Below are positions 53,821-62,224 of a stretch of DNA of 64,000 bases, in pieces. Location: NCBI GenBank assembly GCA_947494195.1, contig CANLUC010000002.1, positions 310,001-374,000 on the forward strand, written 5' to 3'. The stretch comes from an uncultured Nesterenkonia sp. GTDB taxonomy: Bacteria > Actinomycetota > Actinomycetes > Actinomycetales > Micrococcaceae. The number at the start of each line of letters is the position of its first letter. The stretch's first letter is position 1. The notes under the pieces were generated by a model. It was given only the letters and a program-made list of their open reading frames with translations, was not told the DNA's origin and searched no databases. A program made the position numbers and the translations under genes.

Positions 53821-55122
53821 ATGCCCACTGGCCCGATGCACCCTGCGTTTTGCACCAGGGGAGTCCTCAAAGGCGCCACGTCTGCCTGCCTGCTGGCCTC
53901 GTTGATGGTGGCAGGGTCCGCCTCGGCGCAGGCGTCCACGTCAGAGTCCGCAGTCACCGCACAGCTTCCGGGCTACCCGACTCCCGGCCAGCCAGTGTCT
54001 CCTGCTGCCGAGGAGCGGCCCTCTACGACCGTGGAGAAGGATGAGAGCGACATCCGAGTGGCGACGCTCCACGCGGGCCTGAGGGCCGGGTCCTCTGCTG
54101 AACTCCTGGACGAGCTTGAGGGGGGAATGCATCCTGCGGCGCGGGTGCTCGCGGAGACCGTGCAGGCCAACGCCCCGGATGTTCTGGTGCTCACCGGCAT
54201 CAGCTATGACGAGAATGAGAAGATCGCGGAGACCCTGAACAGCCAGTACCTCGCCCGCGGCCAGAACGGGCAGACGGGCATGCAGTACTCCTACACCTAC
54301 ACGGCTCCCACGAACTCGGGGATCGATTCAGGTGCCGACCTCGACGGTGACGGCCGCGTGGGCGGGCCTGCCGACGCGATCGGCTACGGAAATCACCCCG
54401 GGGAGCGCGGAATGGCAGTGTTCTCGGCCCACCCCATCGTTCAGGACGAGGTTCGCACCTTCCAGGAGTTCCTCTGGGAGGACATGCCCGAGAACTCGAT
54501 CCCCGAAGGTCAGTTCTCCAACCTCGAGAAGTCCGTGCTGCGACTTCCCAGCACCAGCATGTGGGACGTCCCGATCGAGGTCCCGGGCGAACCCGGACAC
54601 GTCCACGTGGTCGCCACCGACCTCAACAGCTCACCACGGTCCGCGCGCCCCGACGAGGCGCGCAACGAGGACCAGCGTCGCATGGTCACAGATTTCGTCT
54701 CCGGCTCAGCCTGGTATCTCTACGACGACGACGGCGCCCGCGGCGGTCTCGGGGCAGAGGATTCCTTCGTGATCGCCGGCAGCCTGGCCGACGAGCAGGA
54801 GCTGATGACTTCGCCAGCTGAGAAGGTGCCCGAGCTTTCCACTCTGCTGAAGAGCGAAGTGCTGCAGGACCCAGCCCCGGAGGCCGTGACGGATGAGCCG
54901 CTGCCAGAGCGTGACGGGGATGCGGATCCGAAGGCTACTCAGGGACTGAGCAACGGTGAAGCGGTGCGATCTTCTTATGTGCTTCCCGCCACCGCCCTCG
55001 AGGTGGATGGCACGGGGGTCTTCTGGCCCGCAGAGGGCGAGTTCGGCTTTGACCTGGTGGACCCGGCAGAGTCGGCTTCGCCCTCGGGCCGGCTGGTCTG
55101 GCTCGACATCGCCACCAGCTGA
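53821..55122 (+). CDS. Secreted endonuclease/exonuclease/phosphatase-fold protein with lost active site
   Basis: The 433-residue protein has a signal peptide (residues ~1-40, ending ASAQAS). It then follows the plan of actinobacterial secreted EEP proteins: IRVATLHAGL, a GDLDGDGRVGGPADAIGYGNHPGERGM-type block, FQEFLWEDMPENSIP and GVFWPAEGEFGFDLVD. Residues that carry catalysis in the family are replaced: the NEF position reads TGI, the SHPTPP histidine position reads TDLNSS, the AGDxN motif reads AGSLA, the RVDYVLPS motif reads RSSYVLPA, and the final SDH motif reads PSG. It is therefore probably a non-enzymatic paralogue. Location outside the membrane is inferred. Confidence 0.78.
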   Translation: MPTGPMHPAFCTRGVLKGATSACLLASLMVAGSASAQASTSESAVTAQLPGYPTPGQPVSPAAEERPSTTVEKDESDIRVATLHAGLRAGSSAELLDELEGGMHPAARVLAETVQANAPDVLVLTGISYDENEKIAETLNSQYLARGQNGQTGMQYSYTYTAPTNSGIDSGADLDGDGRVGGPADAIGYGNHPGERGMAVFSAHPIVQDEVRTFQEFLWEDMPENSIPEGQFSNLEKSVLRLPSTSMWDVPIEVPGEPGHVHVVATDLNSSPRSARPDEARNEDQRRMVTDFVSGSAWYLYDDDGARGGLGAEDSFVIAGSLADEQELMTSPAEKVPELSTLLKSEVLQDPAPEAVTDEPLPERDGDADPKATQGLSNGEAVRSSYVLPATALEVDGTGVFWPAEGEFGFDLVDPAESASPSGRLVWLDIATS

Positions 55123-55152
55123 ACCGCTCACCTCGCAGTCAGGGTGAAGCCC

Positions 55153-55158
55153 TAGACT
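55153..55158 (+). promoter_or_regulatory. Leaderless-type -10 box
   Basis: TAGACT ends 6 nt before the ATG at 55165. Confidence 0.5.
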
Positions 55159-55164
55159 GAAGCC

Positions 55165-56121
55165 ATGGCACCGACAAAACGGACGCTCATGCGCACTGCA
55201 GCCACCGGTTTCTTCGTCCAGCGGACGGTGTCCGCGGTCAAGGACCACGCCTTCGATGACCGCGGGAGCCTGACCCCCCGCGCCGAGAGCATGTTGACCC
55301 GGGCGGTGACCGTCCAGCGTCCGATCGTGCTGGCCAATCTGCGCAGGCTGCGCAAGGCCCATCCAGACTTCTCCAACCGGCAGCTCGCAGCTCAGCTGGA
55401 GCGCGAGTTCGTGCGCGGCCTGACCGGCGGCGGCGCGCTCATCGGAGCCACGGCGGCGGTTCCCGCGGTGGGGACGCTGACCTCGTTGGGTCTTTCCGCG
55501 GCTGCGACAGGCACCTTCCTCGAAGCCTGCGCCCTGTATGCCCAGTCCATGGCCGAGCTGTCCGGAATCAGCACCGAGGACCCGGAACGGGCGAAGCTGC
55601 TCGTCATGGGCGTGATGCTCGGAGATCAGGGCCGCAAGCTGCTCAGTGAGCTTTCACAGCAGGCCGGCGGCAAGGGGACAGGACCCTTCGCCTCACTGGT
55701 GCCGATGAACTCATCGTCCAGCTCCCCAGGGATGACCGGTGTGCTGGTCAACCAGATCAAGCGGCAGTTCGTCCGCCGGTTCTTCATCCGTCAGGGCACC
55801 TCCATGGTCGGCCGAGCGATTCCCTTCGGGATCGGGGCCGTCGTCGGTGGAGCCGCCAATCACAGCCTCGCGCGTCAGATCGTGAAGTCGGCTCATCTGA
55901 CCTTCGGCGACCTCCCCGAACACACGCCGGACTCCCTGCTGCACGACATGAAGCGCGCCAAGGAACGTGAGCGACAGCGCGCCGAGCGCCGGCAGCGGCG
56001 GGGGCGCAAACGCGAGATCCTCGCCCAGCGCGGGGCGGCTGGACGGAACAGCGGCAACGCCACGCCTGAGCTCACAGCGGAGAGCAGCTCCGCGACGCCC
56101 GCCAAGACCGCCAGGCGCTGA
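55165..56121 (+). CDS. EcsC-like protein of unknown function
   Basis: The 318-residue protein has a central hydrophobic, Gly/Ala-rich part (GGGALIGATAAVPAVGTLTSLGLSAAATGTFLE and MVGRAIPFGIGAVVGGAANHSLARQIV) like the glycine-rich regions of EcsC-family proteins. A strongly basic Arg/Lys tail follows (KRAKERERQRAERRQRRGRKRE). The second segment, ending in GxxxNHxLAR, is particularly EcsC-like. No function is established. The basic tail may bind nucleic acid or acidic lipid, but that is speculation. Confidence 0.66.
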   Translation: MAPTKRTLMRTAATGFFVQRTVSAVKDHAFDDRGSLTPRAESMLTRAVTVQRPIVLANLRRLRKAHPDFSNRQLAAQLEREFVRGLTGGGALIGATAAVPAVGTLTSLGLSAAATGTFLEACALYAQSMAELSGISTEDPERAKLLVMGVMLGDQGRKLLSELSQQAGGKGTGPFASLVPMNSSSSSPGMTGVLVNQIKRQFVRRFFIRQGTSMVGRAIPFGIGAVVGGAANHSLARQIVKSAHLTFGDLPEHTPDSLLHDMKRAKERERQRAERRQRRGRKREILAQRGAAGRNSGNATPELTAESSSATPAKTARR

Positions 56122-56217
56122 GGCGCCTTCCGGCGACGAACCCTCAGTCACACGATGTTCATCTGCTCTTCTCCGGAGATGCCGCCAGACGGACGTGTCC
56201 CCTTGTCCCCCGAGGCG

Positions 56218-56223
56218 CAGAAT
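56218..56223 (+). promoter_or_regulatory. Candidate leaderless -10 box of the GDPD gene
   Basis: CAGAAT ends 6 nt before the GTG at 56230. Confidence 0.35.
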
Positions 56224-56229
56224 GAGCGT

Positions 56230-57258
56230 GTGACCACTGATCTTGCGCAGACCCACGACCTTCCCAGCGCGTTGCCTGTGGCGCCCCCGGTCGGTCGGAG
56301 TTCACGACACCGCGACCTGTTCTCTCCGGCAGACGCTCCTCATGTGAGACCTGGGGCCGAGTCCCGCCAAGCGATCATCTTCGCCCATCGCGGCTCATCG
56401 GGGCTCTTCCCCGAGCACAGTCGGGCCGCCTATCAGCGCGCCATCGAAGAGGGTGCAGACGGGCTGGAGATCGACCTGCACCTGACCGCCGACGGGGAGC
56501 CGGTCTGCTTCCATGACGCGACCGTGGACCGCACCAGCAACGGCACTGGAGCCGTTGCCGAGCTGAGCCTGGCCCAGCTGCGGTCCCTGGACGTGACCAG
56601 CTGGAAGACCCCCCGTCTGCCCGCGGAGTATGGGGCTCGCCACCAGCAGCTGATGACGCTCTCCGATGTGCTGGAGATGCTTCTTGACGCCGGGCGCGAC
56701 ATCAGCCTCGCCATCGAGTTCAAGCATCCGTCCCCGTATGGCGATCGACTCGAGACCAAAGTGCTGCGGACCCTCCTGCACTTCGGGTGGGATCCCGAGA
56801 CGTCCGTGATCCCCGCCGGAGATGCGGCCGCGCACTCGGTGACGGTCTCTTTCATGAGCTTCTACCCGGGATCGCTGCTCTACCTCACGGAGATGGTGGC
56901 TCCGGACAAGCTGTGCGCCCTGATGAGCGACGTCACCGAGGCGCAGGTGCGGAAGCGGCTGCGTGGGGTGCCGATGGCCTTCGCGGTCCGGCCCGTGGTG
57001 GCCGCAGTGATGCGCGGGACCCTGCGAGATTCAGAGGCCCTGGTGTGGAAGGGGCGCGCCGGCATCGCCGGTCCGGGGCTCGCCTACCTGAGGAAGCACC
57101 GGGCCGAAGTGAAGGCGTGGCTCGCGCGGGGGACGCGTCTGCGGGTCTGGACCGTGGATGATCCGCAGGACGCCCGATTCCTGCTGGACCTCGGCGTTCA
57201 GGAGATCACCACGAACTATCCCGCTCGGCTGCTGGAGGCCGTGACGCCGGCCCGCTGA
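56230..57258 (+). CDS. Glycerophosphodiester phosphodiesterase
   Basis: The enzyme hydrolyses glycerophosphodiesters to glycerol-3-phosphate plus an alcohol. The GDPD TIM barrel begins with IIFAHRGSSGLFPEHS, whose HR pair and glutamate are catalytic. EIDLHLTADGEPVCFHDATVDRTSNGTG supplies metal ligands and the second catalytic histidine. A 45-residue N-terminal extension precedes the domain without a clear signal peptide. The start is uncertain: I chose the GTG at 56230, while an ATG at 56155 is also in frame. Confidence 0.88.
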   Translation: MTTDLAQTHDLPSALPVAPPVGRSSRHRDLFSPADAPHVRPGAESRQAIIFAHRGSSGLFPEHSRAAYQRAIEEGADGLEIDLHLTADGEPVCFHDATVDRTSNGTGAVAELSLAQLRSLDVTSWKTPRLPAEYGARHQQLMTLSDVLEMLLDAGRDISLAIEFKHPSPYGDRLETKVLRTLLHFGWDPETSVIPAGDAAAHSVTVSFMSFYPGSLLYLTEMVAPDKLCALMSDVTEAQVRKRLRGVPMAFAVRPVVAAVMRGTLRDSEALVWKGRAGIAGPGLAYLRKHRAEVKAWLARGTRLRVWTVDDPQDARFLLDLGVQEITTNYPARLLEAVTPAR

Positions 57259-57338
57259 AGCACGGGCAGATGTCCCAGCGGGCACGTGAGCGATATCATG
57301 GGCGCAAGCTGACCGCCTACGGCCTTCAGGAGTTCGCC

Positions 57339-58421
57339 ATGACTGACCCACGAATCCACGAACCAGATGAGGCTGCCCCGGGGAGGAAGTCCCGCGGCGT
57401 CGTCGTCGGGGTCGACGGCTCCGAGCAGTCTCTGCGCGCCGCACATTGGGCGGCCGCCGAGGCGCATCGTCGGATGCTTCCGCTGACGGTGGTCACCGCC
57501 TATTCGATCCCCGCCTTCGCGGCCTCGTCCATGGACGGCGGGTATGCCCTGATGGACGACTCAGCGCTGCGGCAGGGGTCCGAGAGGGTCATCGAACAAG
57601 CGGCCGAGTTCCTGCGGGACTACCCCGGTGAGGTCCACTATGAGGTGGAATCGGGTGATCCCGCGGGGGTCCTGCTGGACTACTCTCACGAGGCCGTCGT
57701 GCTGGTCGTCGGCAGCAGGGGACGGGGAGGCTTCCTCGGCCGTCTGCTCGGCTCGGTCTCCTCCGCGCTGCCGGCCCACGCCAAGTGTCCGACGGTCCTG
57801 GTGCCGCTGAAGTTCTCTGCCAAAGAGTCCAACGCCGTCACCACGTCCACCGGCGCGATCCCGATCGTCTCGGCATCGCAGCGCCCGGGCACGGCTGTGC
57901 CGGAGTCCGTCATCGCAGAGGGCGCCCACCCCATCCGTTCCAAGGACGCCCGTCCGGTCGCGGCAGGCGTGGACGGTTCAGACTTTGGTCGCGTCGCGGC
58001 ATTGGTGGCGGCGCGGGAGGCCAGTGAGCGGGGGACCAGGCTGCGCATCGTCTGCGCGCTGCCCCCCGTGGGCGCCACGCTGGTGTGGATCCCGACCAAC
58101 ATCGACAACGACGCAGCGCTCAAGGAGCTCCGCGAGAAGCTCGAGGCGGGGAAGCGGTGGCTGCACAGCCACTACCCGGAGCTGCAGATCGACGCCGAGG
58201 TCATCGACGGCACCGCGGTCGATGTCCTGGTGCAGGAGACCCGGGGCGCGCAGCTCACGGTGATCGGCACGCGCGGCCGTGGCGGATTCGCAGGGATGCT
58301 GCTGGGATCTACGTCCCAGGGCGTCCTGCACCACGCGGAGGGGCCGCTGATGGTGGTTCCCGATCACGAAGACACCCGACTGGGCAACCGCGGCGAGTTC
58401 GGACCCGTGCTGGGCGGATGA
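57339..58421 (+). CDS. Tandem universal stress protein
   Basis: The 360-residue protein has two UspA domains. The first (about residues 20-160) begins VVVGVDGSEQSLRAAHWAA and carries the ATP-binding GSRGRGGFLGRLLGSVS. The second (about 210-350) begins VAAGVDGSDFGRVA and carries GTRGRGGFAGMLLGSTSQGVLHHA. Both keep the G-x2-G-x9-G-S/T nucleotide motif. I chose the ATG at 57339, with CAGGAG upstream. TATCAT at 57293-57298 may be the promoter -10. Such proteins accumulate in stress or stationary phase. Confidence 0.92.
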   Translation: MTDPRIHEPDEAAPGRKSRGVVVGVDGSEQSLRAAHWAAAEAHRRMLPLTVVTAYSIPAFAASSMDGGYALMDDSALRQGSERVIEQAAEFLRDYPGEVHYEVESGDPAGVLLDYSHEAVVLVVGSRGRGGFLGRLLGSVSSALPAHAKCPTVLVPLKFSAKESNAVTTSTGAIPIVSASQRPGTAVPESVIAEGAHPIRSKDARPVAAGVDGSDFGRVAALVAAREASERGTRLRIVCALPPVGATLVWIPTNIDNDAALKELREKLEAGKRWLHSHYPELQIDAEVIDGTAVDVLVQETRGAQLTVIGTRGRGGFAGMLLGSTSQGVLHHAEGPLMVVPDHEDTRLGNRGEFGPVLGG

Positions 58422-58484
58422 GTCTACGGAGCGGACACGCCGAAGACTGACAGACCGACCACGGCTGAACAACCCCGGAGACCC

Positions 58485-58530
58485 AAAGAAGAGGGCTCCC
58501 GGTGTCCGACGCCGGGAGCCCCCTTCTTTT
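58485..58530. terminator. Terminator between the USP and NlpC/P60 genes
   Basis: GGGCTCCCGG (58493-58502) pairs with CCGGGAGCCC (58512-58521), with further A/T pairing outside, and is followed by TTCTTTT. It separates two convergent genes. Confidence 0.85.
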
Positions 58531-58600
58531 CAGATCATCTCAGCGCCCTACCGCGAGCGCGAGAATCCAGTGAGAGGTTATTCAGTTGTGGGTCTTCTGA

Positions 58601-60793
58601 TTAGACCACTCGGCGGACTGCCGAGGGCGTCTCATACAGCGAGCGAACGGTGAGTCCGCGGGAGGGGTTCGAGGCGTCGACCATCTGCCCGTTGCCGAGG
58701 TAGATGCCCATATGTCCTGGGGCGCTCGCGCTGCCGAAGAACACCAGGTCGCCGCGGCGCATGTCACCGACGGAGACTGCCTGCCCCTCGTTGACCTGGG
58801 TGTAGGTGGTCCGACTGAGGCCGACCCCGGCCTGGGCGAAGGCCTGCTGCACGAGCGAGGAGCAATCGAAGGCGTTCGGCCCGTTGGCGCCCAGCACGTA
58901 GCGGACATCGCTGCGGTTGGCCTGTGACACGGCCCAGTTGATCGCGATCTCGGCAGCGTTCGAGTTGCTGCTGGCCGGGACCACATTCGCCGAGGGCTGA
59001 GACTGACTCTGCGACTGAGTCGGAGCAGTAGCCTCACGACGCTCCGGCTCTGGTTCTGGCTCCGGCTCTGGTTCGGGTTCCGGCTCGACCTGGTCCCGCA
59101 GGTAGTCCACGTGCCAGCGCATCTGGGTCCAGGAGGCGTTGCCGTCGGCGTTGGTCAGCGAACCGTTGCTCAGCACGGCCCGGTAGTAGTCCTGGGCTCC
59201 GCCGTTGAAGCCGGACTCAAGCTCGGCGCCCTGACGCATCAGAGTCTGCATGCTGGTGCTGAGGTCGCCGAAGGACGCGATGACGGGCTCTGGCGCTGGC
59301 TCGGGCTCAGGTGCCGGCTCGGGCTCCGGCGCTCGCTCAGGTTCTGGTTCGGGCTCAGGTTCTGGTTCGGGCTCTGGTTCAGCCTGGTCGCGCAGGTAGT
59401 CCACGTGCCCACGAAGCTGGGTCCAGGAGGCGTTGCCGTCGGCGTTGGTGAGCGACTCGTTGCCGAGCACCGTCCGGTAGTAGTCCTCGGCGCTGCCACT
59501 GGACTCAAGCTCGGCACCCTGGCGCAGCAGAGTCTGCATGCTGGTGCTGAGATCACCGAAGGAGGTGATGACCGGCTCCGGTGTGGGTTGTGGTTCCTCG
59601 GAAGGTGCGGCTTCCCCATCCGCACCTTCCGAGGAAGTCTCTTCGGCCTCTGCAGCGGCTGCTTCTTCGGCGGCCTCGGCCTCGTCCTCCGCCTCGGCGG
59701 CGGCAGCGGCCTCAGCTTCAGCCTGCTCTGCTGCGGCAGCTTCTGCTTGAGCGGCCTCGGCTTCAGCAGCCTCTTCAGCTGCGGCTGCCTCCTCGGCGGC
59801 TTCGGCTTCAGCAGCTGCTGCTTCTTCCTCAGCTTCCTCTGCTGCCTCTGCCTCTGCCTCGGCGGCTGCGGCAGCCTCAGCTTCTGTAGCCTCTGCCGCG
59901 TCGGTGGCCTCAGCTTCTTCATCCTCGGCGGGTGCCTCTTCGGCATCCTCGTCCGTGACCTGAGCCTGCTCGGCGTCGGCGCGAAGGGCGGTGATGCGGT
60001 ACGTCAGCTCCTCGTTGTCGACCTGACCGTCCTCGTCGACGAAGTCCGCGTTTCCAAGGACGTTCTCGAAGAAGGACTGCAGATCGCCCTCCCAGCCCTC
60101 GAGCTCCATGAGCGTCTTCAGCAGCTCCTGGAGGTTCTCACCCACCTGCTCGACGTCGGTGCGTGTGGTCTCGGTGGCGCGCTCGGCATTCTCCCGGGCC
60201 TCGGCGGCGCTGGTGGAGTTCTGTCGAGCCTGCTCGGCGAGGCTCTCCGCCTCCTGAGCGGCCTGTTCGGCAGAGACCGCGTCCAGTTCAGCCTGGTCCT
60301 CCAGCTGAGTGTCGGTCGCGGCGTCGGCCAGGCTGTCCTCTTCGGTGAGCAGGACCTCCGCGGCGGAGGTATCGGGCTCCTGGTACTCTTCGGCGGCAGC
60401 GGCCTGTGACTCTTCAGCTGCGGCGCGCGCCTCATCGGCGGCGGCTGCGGCTTCATCGGCCTCGACCTGGGACTGCACAGCGGCCTGGTGCTGCTCCTGC
60501 ATGGCCGCTTCCAGTTCCAGTGCTCGCTGGCTGGCCTGGGAGATGCGATCGGCGATCTCGTCGATCATCTGCTCGGTGGCCTGGGAAGAGTCCCGGGCGG
60601 TAGAGATCTCTTTGGCGGAGGGAACGGCAGGGAGCTCGGTCAGGGCGACCGAGTCGGAGGCGTTGTTGTCATTTTGTTCGACAGAATTGGCGGCACGGTC
60701 TGCCACCAGATCGGGAAGAGTTGTCCCGACCAAGGCTGTCGTCACGACGGCGGCAGTAACTGCGGCCACCGCAAGATTGCGACGGTATTTCAC
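58601..60793 (-). CDS. Secreted NlpC/P60 peptidoglycan peptidase with three internal modules
   Basis: The 730-residue exported protein has a basic N-terminus and a signal helix (AVAAVTAAVVTTALVGTTL). An Ala/Glu/Gln-rich coiled-coil region (about 60-215) follows. The module GDLSTSMQTLLRQGAEL...DYYRTVLGNESLTNADGNASWTQL... occurs at about 405-465 and 503-560, and a diverged copy lies at about 216-270 (DLQSFFENVLGNADFVDEDG). A long Ala/Glu-rich block separates the first two, and Glu-Pro repeats flank the third. The C-terminal NlpC/P60 domain has Cys644 (DCSSLV), His694 (GHMGIYLG) and Asp706. It probably cuts stem peptides during cell separation. Confidence 0.9.
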   Translation of the reverse strand: MKYRRNLAVAAVTAAVVTTALVGTTLPDLVADRAANSVEQNDNNASDSVALTELPAVPSAKEISTARDSSQATEQMIDEIADRISQASQRALELEAAMQEQHQAAVQSQVEADEAAAAADEARAAAEESQAAAAEEYQEPDTSAAEVLLTEEDSLADAATDTQLEDQAELDAVSAEQAAQEAESLAEQARQNSTSAAEARENAERATETTRTDVEQVGENLQELLKTLMELEGWEGDLQSFFENVLGNADFVDEDGQVDNEELTYRITALRADAEQAQVTDEDAEEAPAEDEEAEATDAAEATEAEAAAAAEAEAEAAEEAEEEAAAAEAEAAEEAAAAEEAAEAEAAQAEAAAAEQAEAEAAAAAEAEDEAEAAEEAAAAEAEETSSEGADGEAAPSEEPQPTPEPVITSFGDLSTSMQTLLRQGAELESSGSAEDYYRTVLGNESLTNADGNASWTQLRGHVDYLRDQAEPEPEPEPEPEPEPERAPEPEPAPEPEPAPEPVIASFGDLSTSMQTLMRQGAELESGFNGGAQDYYRAVLSNGSLTNADGNASWTQMRWHVDYLRDQVEPEPEPEPEPEPEPERREATAPTQSQSQSQPSANVVPASSNSNAAEIAINWAVSQANRSDVRYVLGANGPNAFDCSSLVQQAFAQAGVGLSRTTYTQVNEGQAVSVGDMRRGDLVFFGSASAPGHMGIYLGNGQMVDASNPSRGLTVRSLYETPSAVRRVV
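59040..59086 (-). repeat. Glu-Pro-coding repeat before the peptidase domain
   Basis: Alternating Glu-Pro codons follow the third module (residues about 570-585). The six-base units are imperfect at the DNA level. Confidence 0.75.
59284..59381 (-). repeat. Glu-Pro/Ala-Pro-coding repeat between modules two and three
   Basis: About 33 residues of alternating Glu-Pro with Ala-Pro interruptions form a stiff spacer. Confidence 0.75.
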
Positions 60794-61249
60794 GGTAGAT
60801 CCTCACTTAGTCCTCACTGGGGCAGCGCCGCAGCCCTTCTCAGGGGGCCGGTCGAATCGCGGGTGCCTCAGCTCCTGAGCCCACATGGCCAGGCGGGACT
60901 TAGGAGGAAAGTCTGGGAAACCCTCATCCATCAAGTGATCGCCGTGCGGTGCTAGCCATGTGATTCAGAGGCCGAAGCGGAACTATGGGAACCGCGATTC
61001 GAGCCTTTTGGCGCTACGCCGGCAACGATAGTTGTGGATTTGTCATCTTGGCAACAGGTCGTGTCGTTCCTGTGATCAAGCTGTGAACGCTACTTCCTCG
61101 TCATTCCGGGGATGTAGAGGCGAAAGCTGCTTGTCTCAACCTTCAAGTAGGTTGAAGGTTGAAGCTTCCGAGACATTGGGATCACTCTGTGCTAAGGCTT
61201 TTTGATACACAAATTTGATAGTGCAATTGACTCAGCGTTCTGGCGGCGC
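60794..61249. other. Gene-free region upstream of the NlpC/P60 gene
   Basis: This 456-nt region holds no supported gene and is relatively AT-rich at its right end (about 61080-61230). A 10-bp perfect hairpin, CAACCTTCAA/TTGAAGGTTG (61137-61161), may terminate the metallopeptidase transcript. A possible minus-strand promoter TTGCCA-18-TATCGT lies within about 61020-61060. I looked for a ydaO-type c-di-AMP riboswitch and did not find its conserved segments. Confidence 0.45.
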
Positions 61250-61615
61250 TCAGCCCCAACCGAGGCGATGCAGCGTCTGGTCATCGATGCCGAAGAAGTG
61301 CGCGACCTCGTGGATCACGGTGATCGTGACCTGGGTGATGACCTCTTCCCTGCTGTGGCACATCTGCAGGATGGGTTCCTTATATAACGTGATGCGATCC
61401 GGCATGGACCAGCCTTCGCCGCCGCGTTCGGTCATCGGGATTCCTTCGTAGAGGCCCAGCAGCACGGTGGAAGGGTCCTCCCAGGGCTCAGGCTCGTACG
61501 TGTCCTCCACGAAGATGGCGACGTTGTCCAGCTGATCGGCCAGATCCGGAGGGATCAGATCCAGGGCCTCAGTCGTGGCGGAGTCGAACTCCTCGTCGCT
61601 CATCTGAAAAGCCAT
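61250..61615 (-). CDS. Minimal metallopeptidase-like zincin (DUF1025 family)
   Basis: The 121-residue protein is the whole of the short Zincin_1/DUF1025 family. The zinc site HEVAHFFGIDD lies near residue 102, and VLLGLYEGIPMTERG and PDRITLYKEPI are the other family hallmarks. The family is widespread in Actinobacteria; proteolytic activity has not been clearly shown. ATG at 61615. It is cytoplasmic with no signal peptide. Confidence 0.9.
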   Translation of the reverse strand: MAFQMSDEEFDSATTEALDLIPPDLADQLDNVAIFVEDTYEPEPWEDPSTVLLGLYEGIPMTERGGEGWSMPDRITLYKEPILQMCHSREEVITQVTITVIHEVAHFFGIDDQTLHRLGWG

Positions 61616-61666
61616 GGGGCCAGTGTAAGGATCCCGCTCGTCGGGCGGCGTTGCCCGGCCCCGGAT

Positions 61667-61696
61667 TTGCTCTGCGGGAGCTGTTCGACCTAAACT
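61667..61696 (+). promoter_or_regulatory. Candidate promoter of the tRNA cluster
   Basis: TTGCTC (61667-61672) and TAAACT (61691-61696) are 18 nt apart, ending 25 nt before tRNA-Glu. Confidence 0.4.
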
Positions 61697-61721
61697 TTTA
61701 CAGTTCCCTTACAGGGATCGG

Positions 61722-61794
61722 GCCCCCATCGTCTAGCGGCCTAGGACACCGCCCTTTCACGGCGGCGGCACGGGTTCGAATCCCGTTGGGGGTA
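61722..61794 (+). tRNA. tRNA-Glu (TTC anticodon)
   Basis: The 73-nt cloverleaf has acceptor GCCCCCA with TGGGGGT, anticodon loop CTTTCAC (TTC) in a CCGCC/GGCGG stem, T-arm ACGGGTTCGAATCCCGT and discriminator A. It is the first of three tRNA genes. Confidence 0.96.
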
Positions 61795-61875
61795 CGCTTC
61801 AGCAATGAAGAGCAGTGATTTGGACAGCAAGGGTGAGACTGGTAAAGTTTTCCTCCGTGCCAAGGCACAAAGTAA

Positions 61876-61949
61876 GGCCCTGTAGCGCAGTTGGTTAGCG
61901 CGCCGCCCTGTCACGGCGGAGGTCGCGGGTTCAAGTCCCGTCAGGGTCG
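61876..61949 (+). tRNA. tRNA-Asp (GTC anticodon)
   Basis: The 74-nt cloverleaf has acceptor GGCCCTG with CAGGGTC, D-arm AGCGCAGTTGGTTAGCGC, anticodon loop CTGTCAC (GTC) and T-arm GCGGGTTCAAGTCCCGT. The discriminator is G, as expected for tRNA-Asp. Confidence 0.96.
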
Positions 61950-62010
61950 CTTCACTCTCTGTACAGAGGATCTGGCCGGAGAGCGAGTCGTCGCTTGAGA
62001 TGGCGTCGAT

Positions 62011-62083
62011 GGCTCTGTAGCTCAGTTGGTAGAGCGTTCGACTGAAAATCGAAAGGTCACCGGATCGACGCCGGTCGGAGCCA
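62011..62083 (+). tRNA. tRNA-Phe (GAA anticodon)
   Basis: The 73-nt cloverleaf has acceptor GGCTCTG with CGGAGCC, D-arm AGCTCAGTTGGTAGAGC, anticodon loop CTGAAAA (GAA) and discriminator A. The T-loop reads ATCGACG, with A rather than T at position 54. Confidence 0.95.
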
Positions 62084-62090
62084 CCGTTAC

Positions 62091-62122
62091 AAGAAAGCCC
62101 CTGGATTTCCAGGGGCTTTCTT
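62091..62122 (+). terminator. Intrinsic terminator of the tRNA cluster
   Basis: A perfect 15-bp stem (62091-62105 with 62108-62122) has a 2-nt central loop and ends in TTTCTT. Confidence 0.85.
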
Positions 62123-62224
62123 GCGTCTGAGGTCGAGTGGAGACCTCACCGATCTACACCGGGGTCAGCGAACTCTCAAGACCGGGCGCATAGAAGGGCG
62201 TACAACGGTGCCGGAACGCCCGCA

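Noticed and set aside
53653-53841. 62-residue minus-strand ORF overlapping the start of the EEP-like gene
   Set aside because: It has no ribosome-binding site or recognisable features and overlaps the signal-peptide region of the supported gene.
59990-60130. EF-hand calcium loop in the first module of the NlpC/P60 protein
   Set aside because: The DEDGQVDNEE stretch looks like an EF-hand loop, but the first coordinating position is Phe, and the other two copies of the module lack the acidic residues.
60794-61060. c-di-AMP (ydaO-type) riboswitch before the NlpC/P60 gene
   Set aside because: Actinobacterial cell-wall hydrolase genes often have one, but the conserved GGGGGAGCC/GAATCC and CGACAGCTAACC-like segments are absent from either strand.
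61722-62122. tRNA cluster as an integration site carrying a mobile element
   Set aside because: No integrase or duplicated tRNA 3' end is found in the flanking sequence; the cluster ends in its own terminator.
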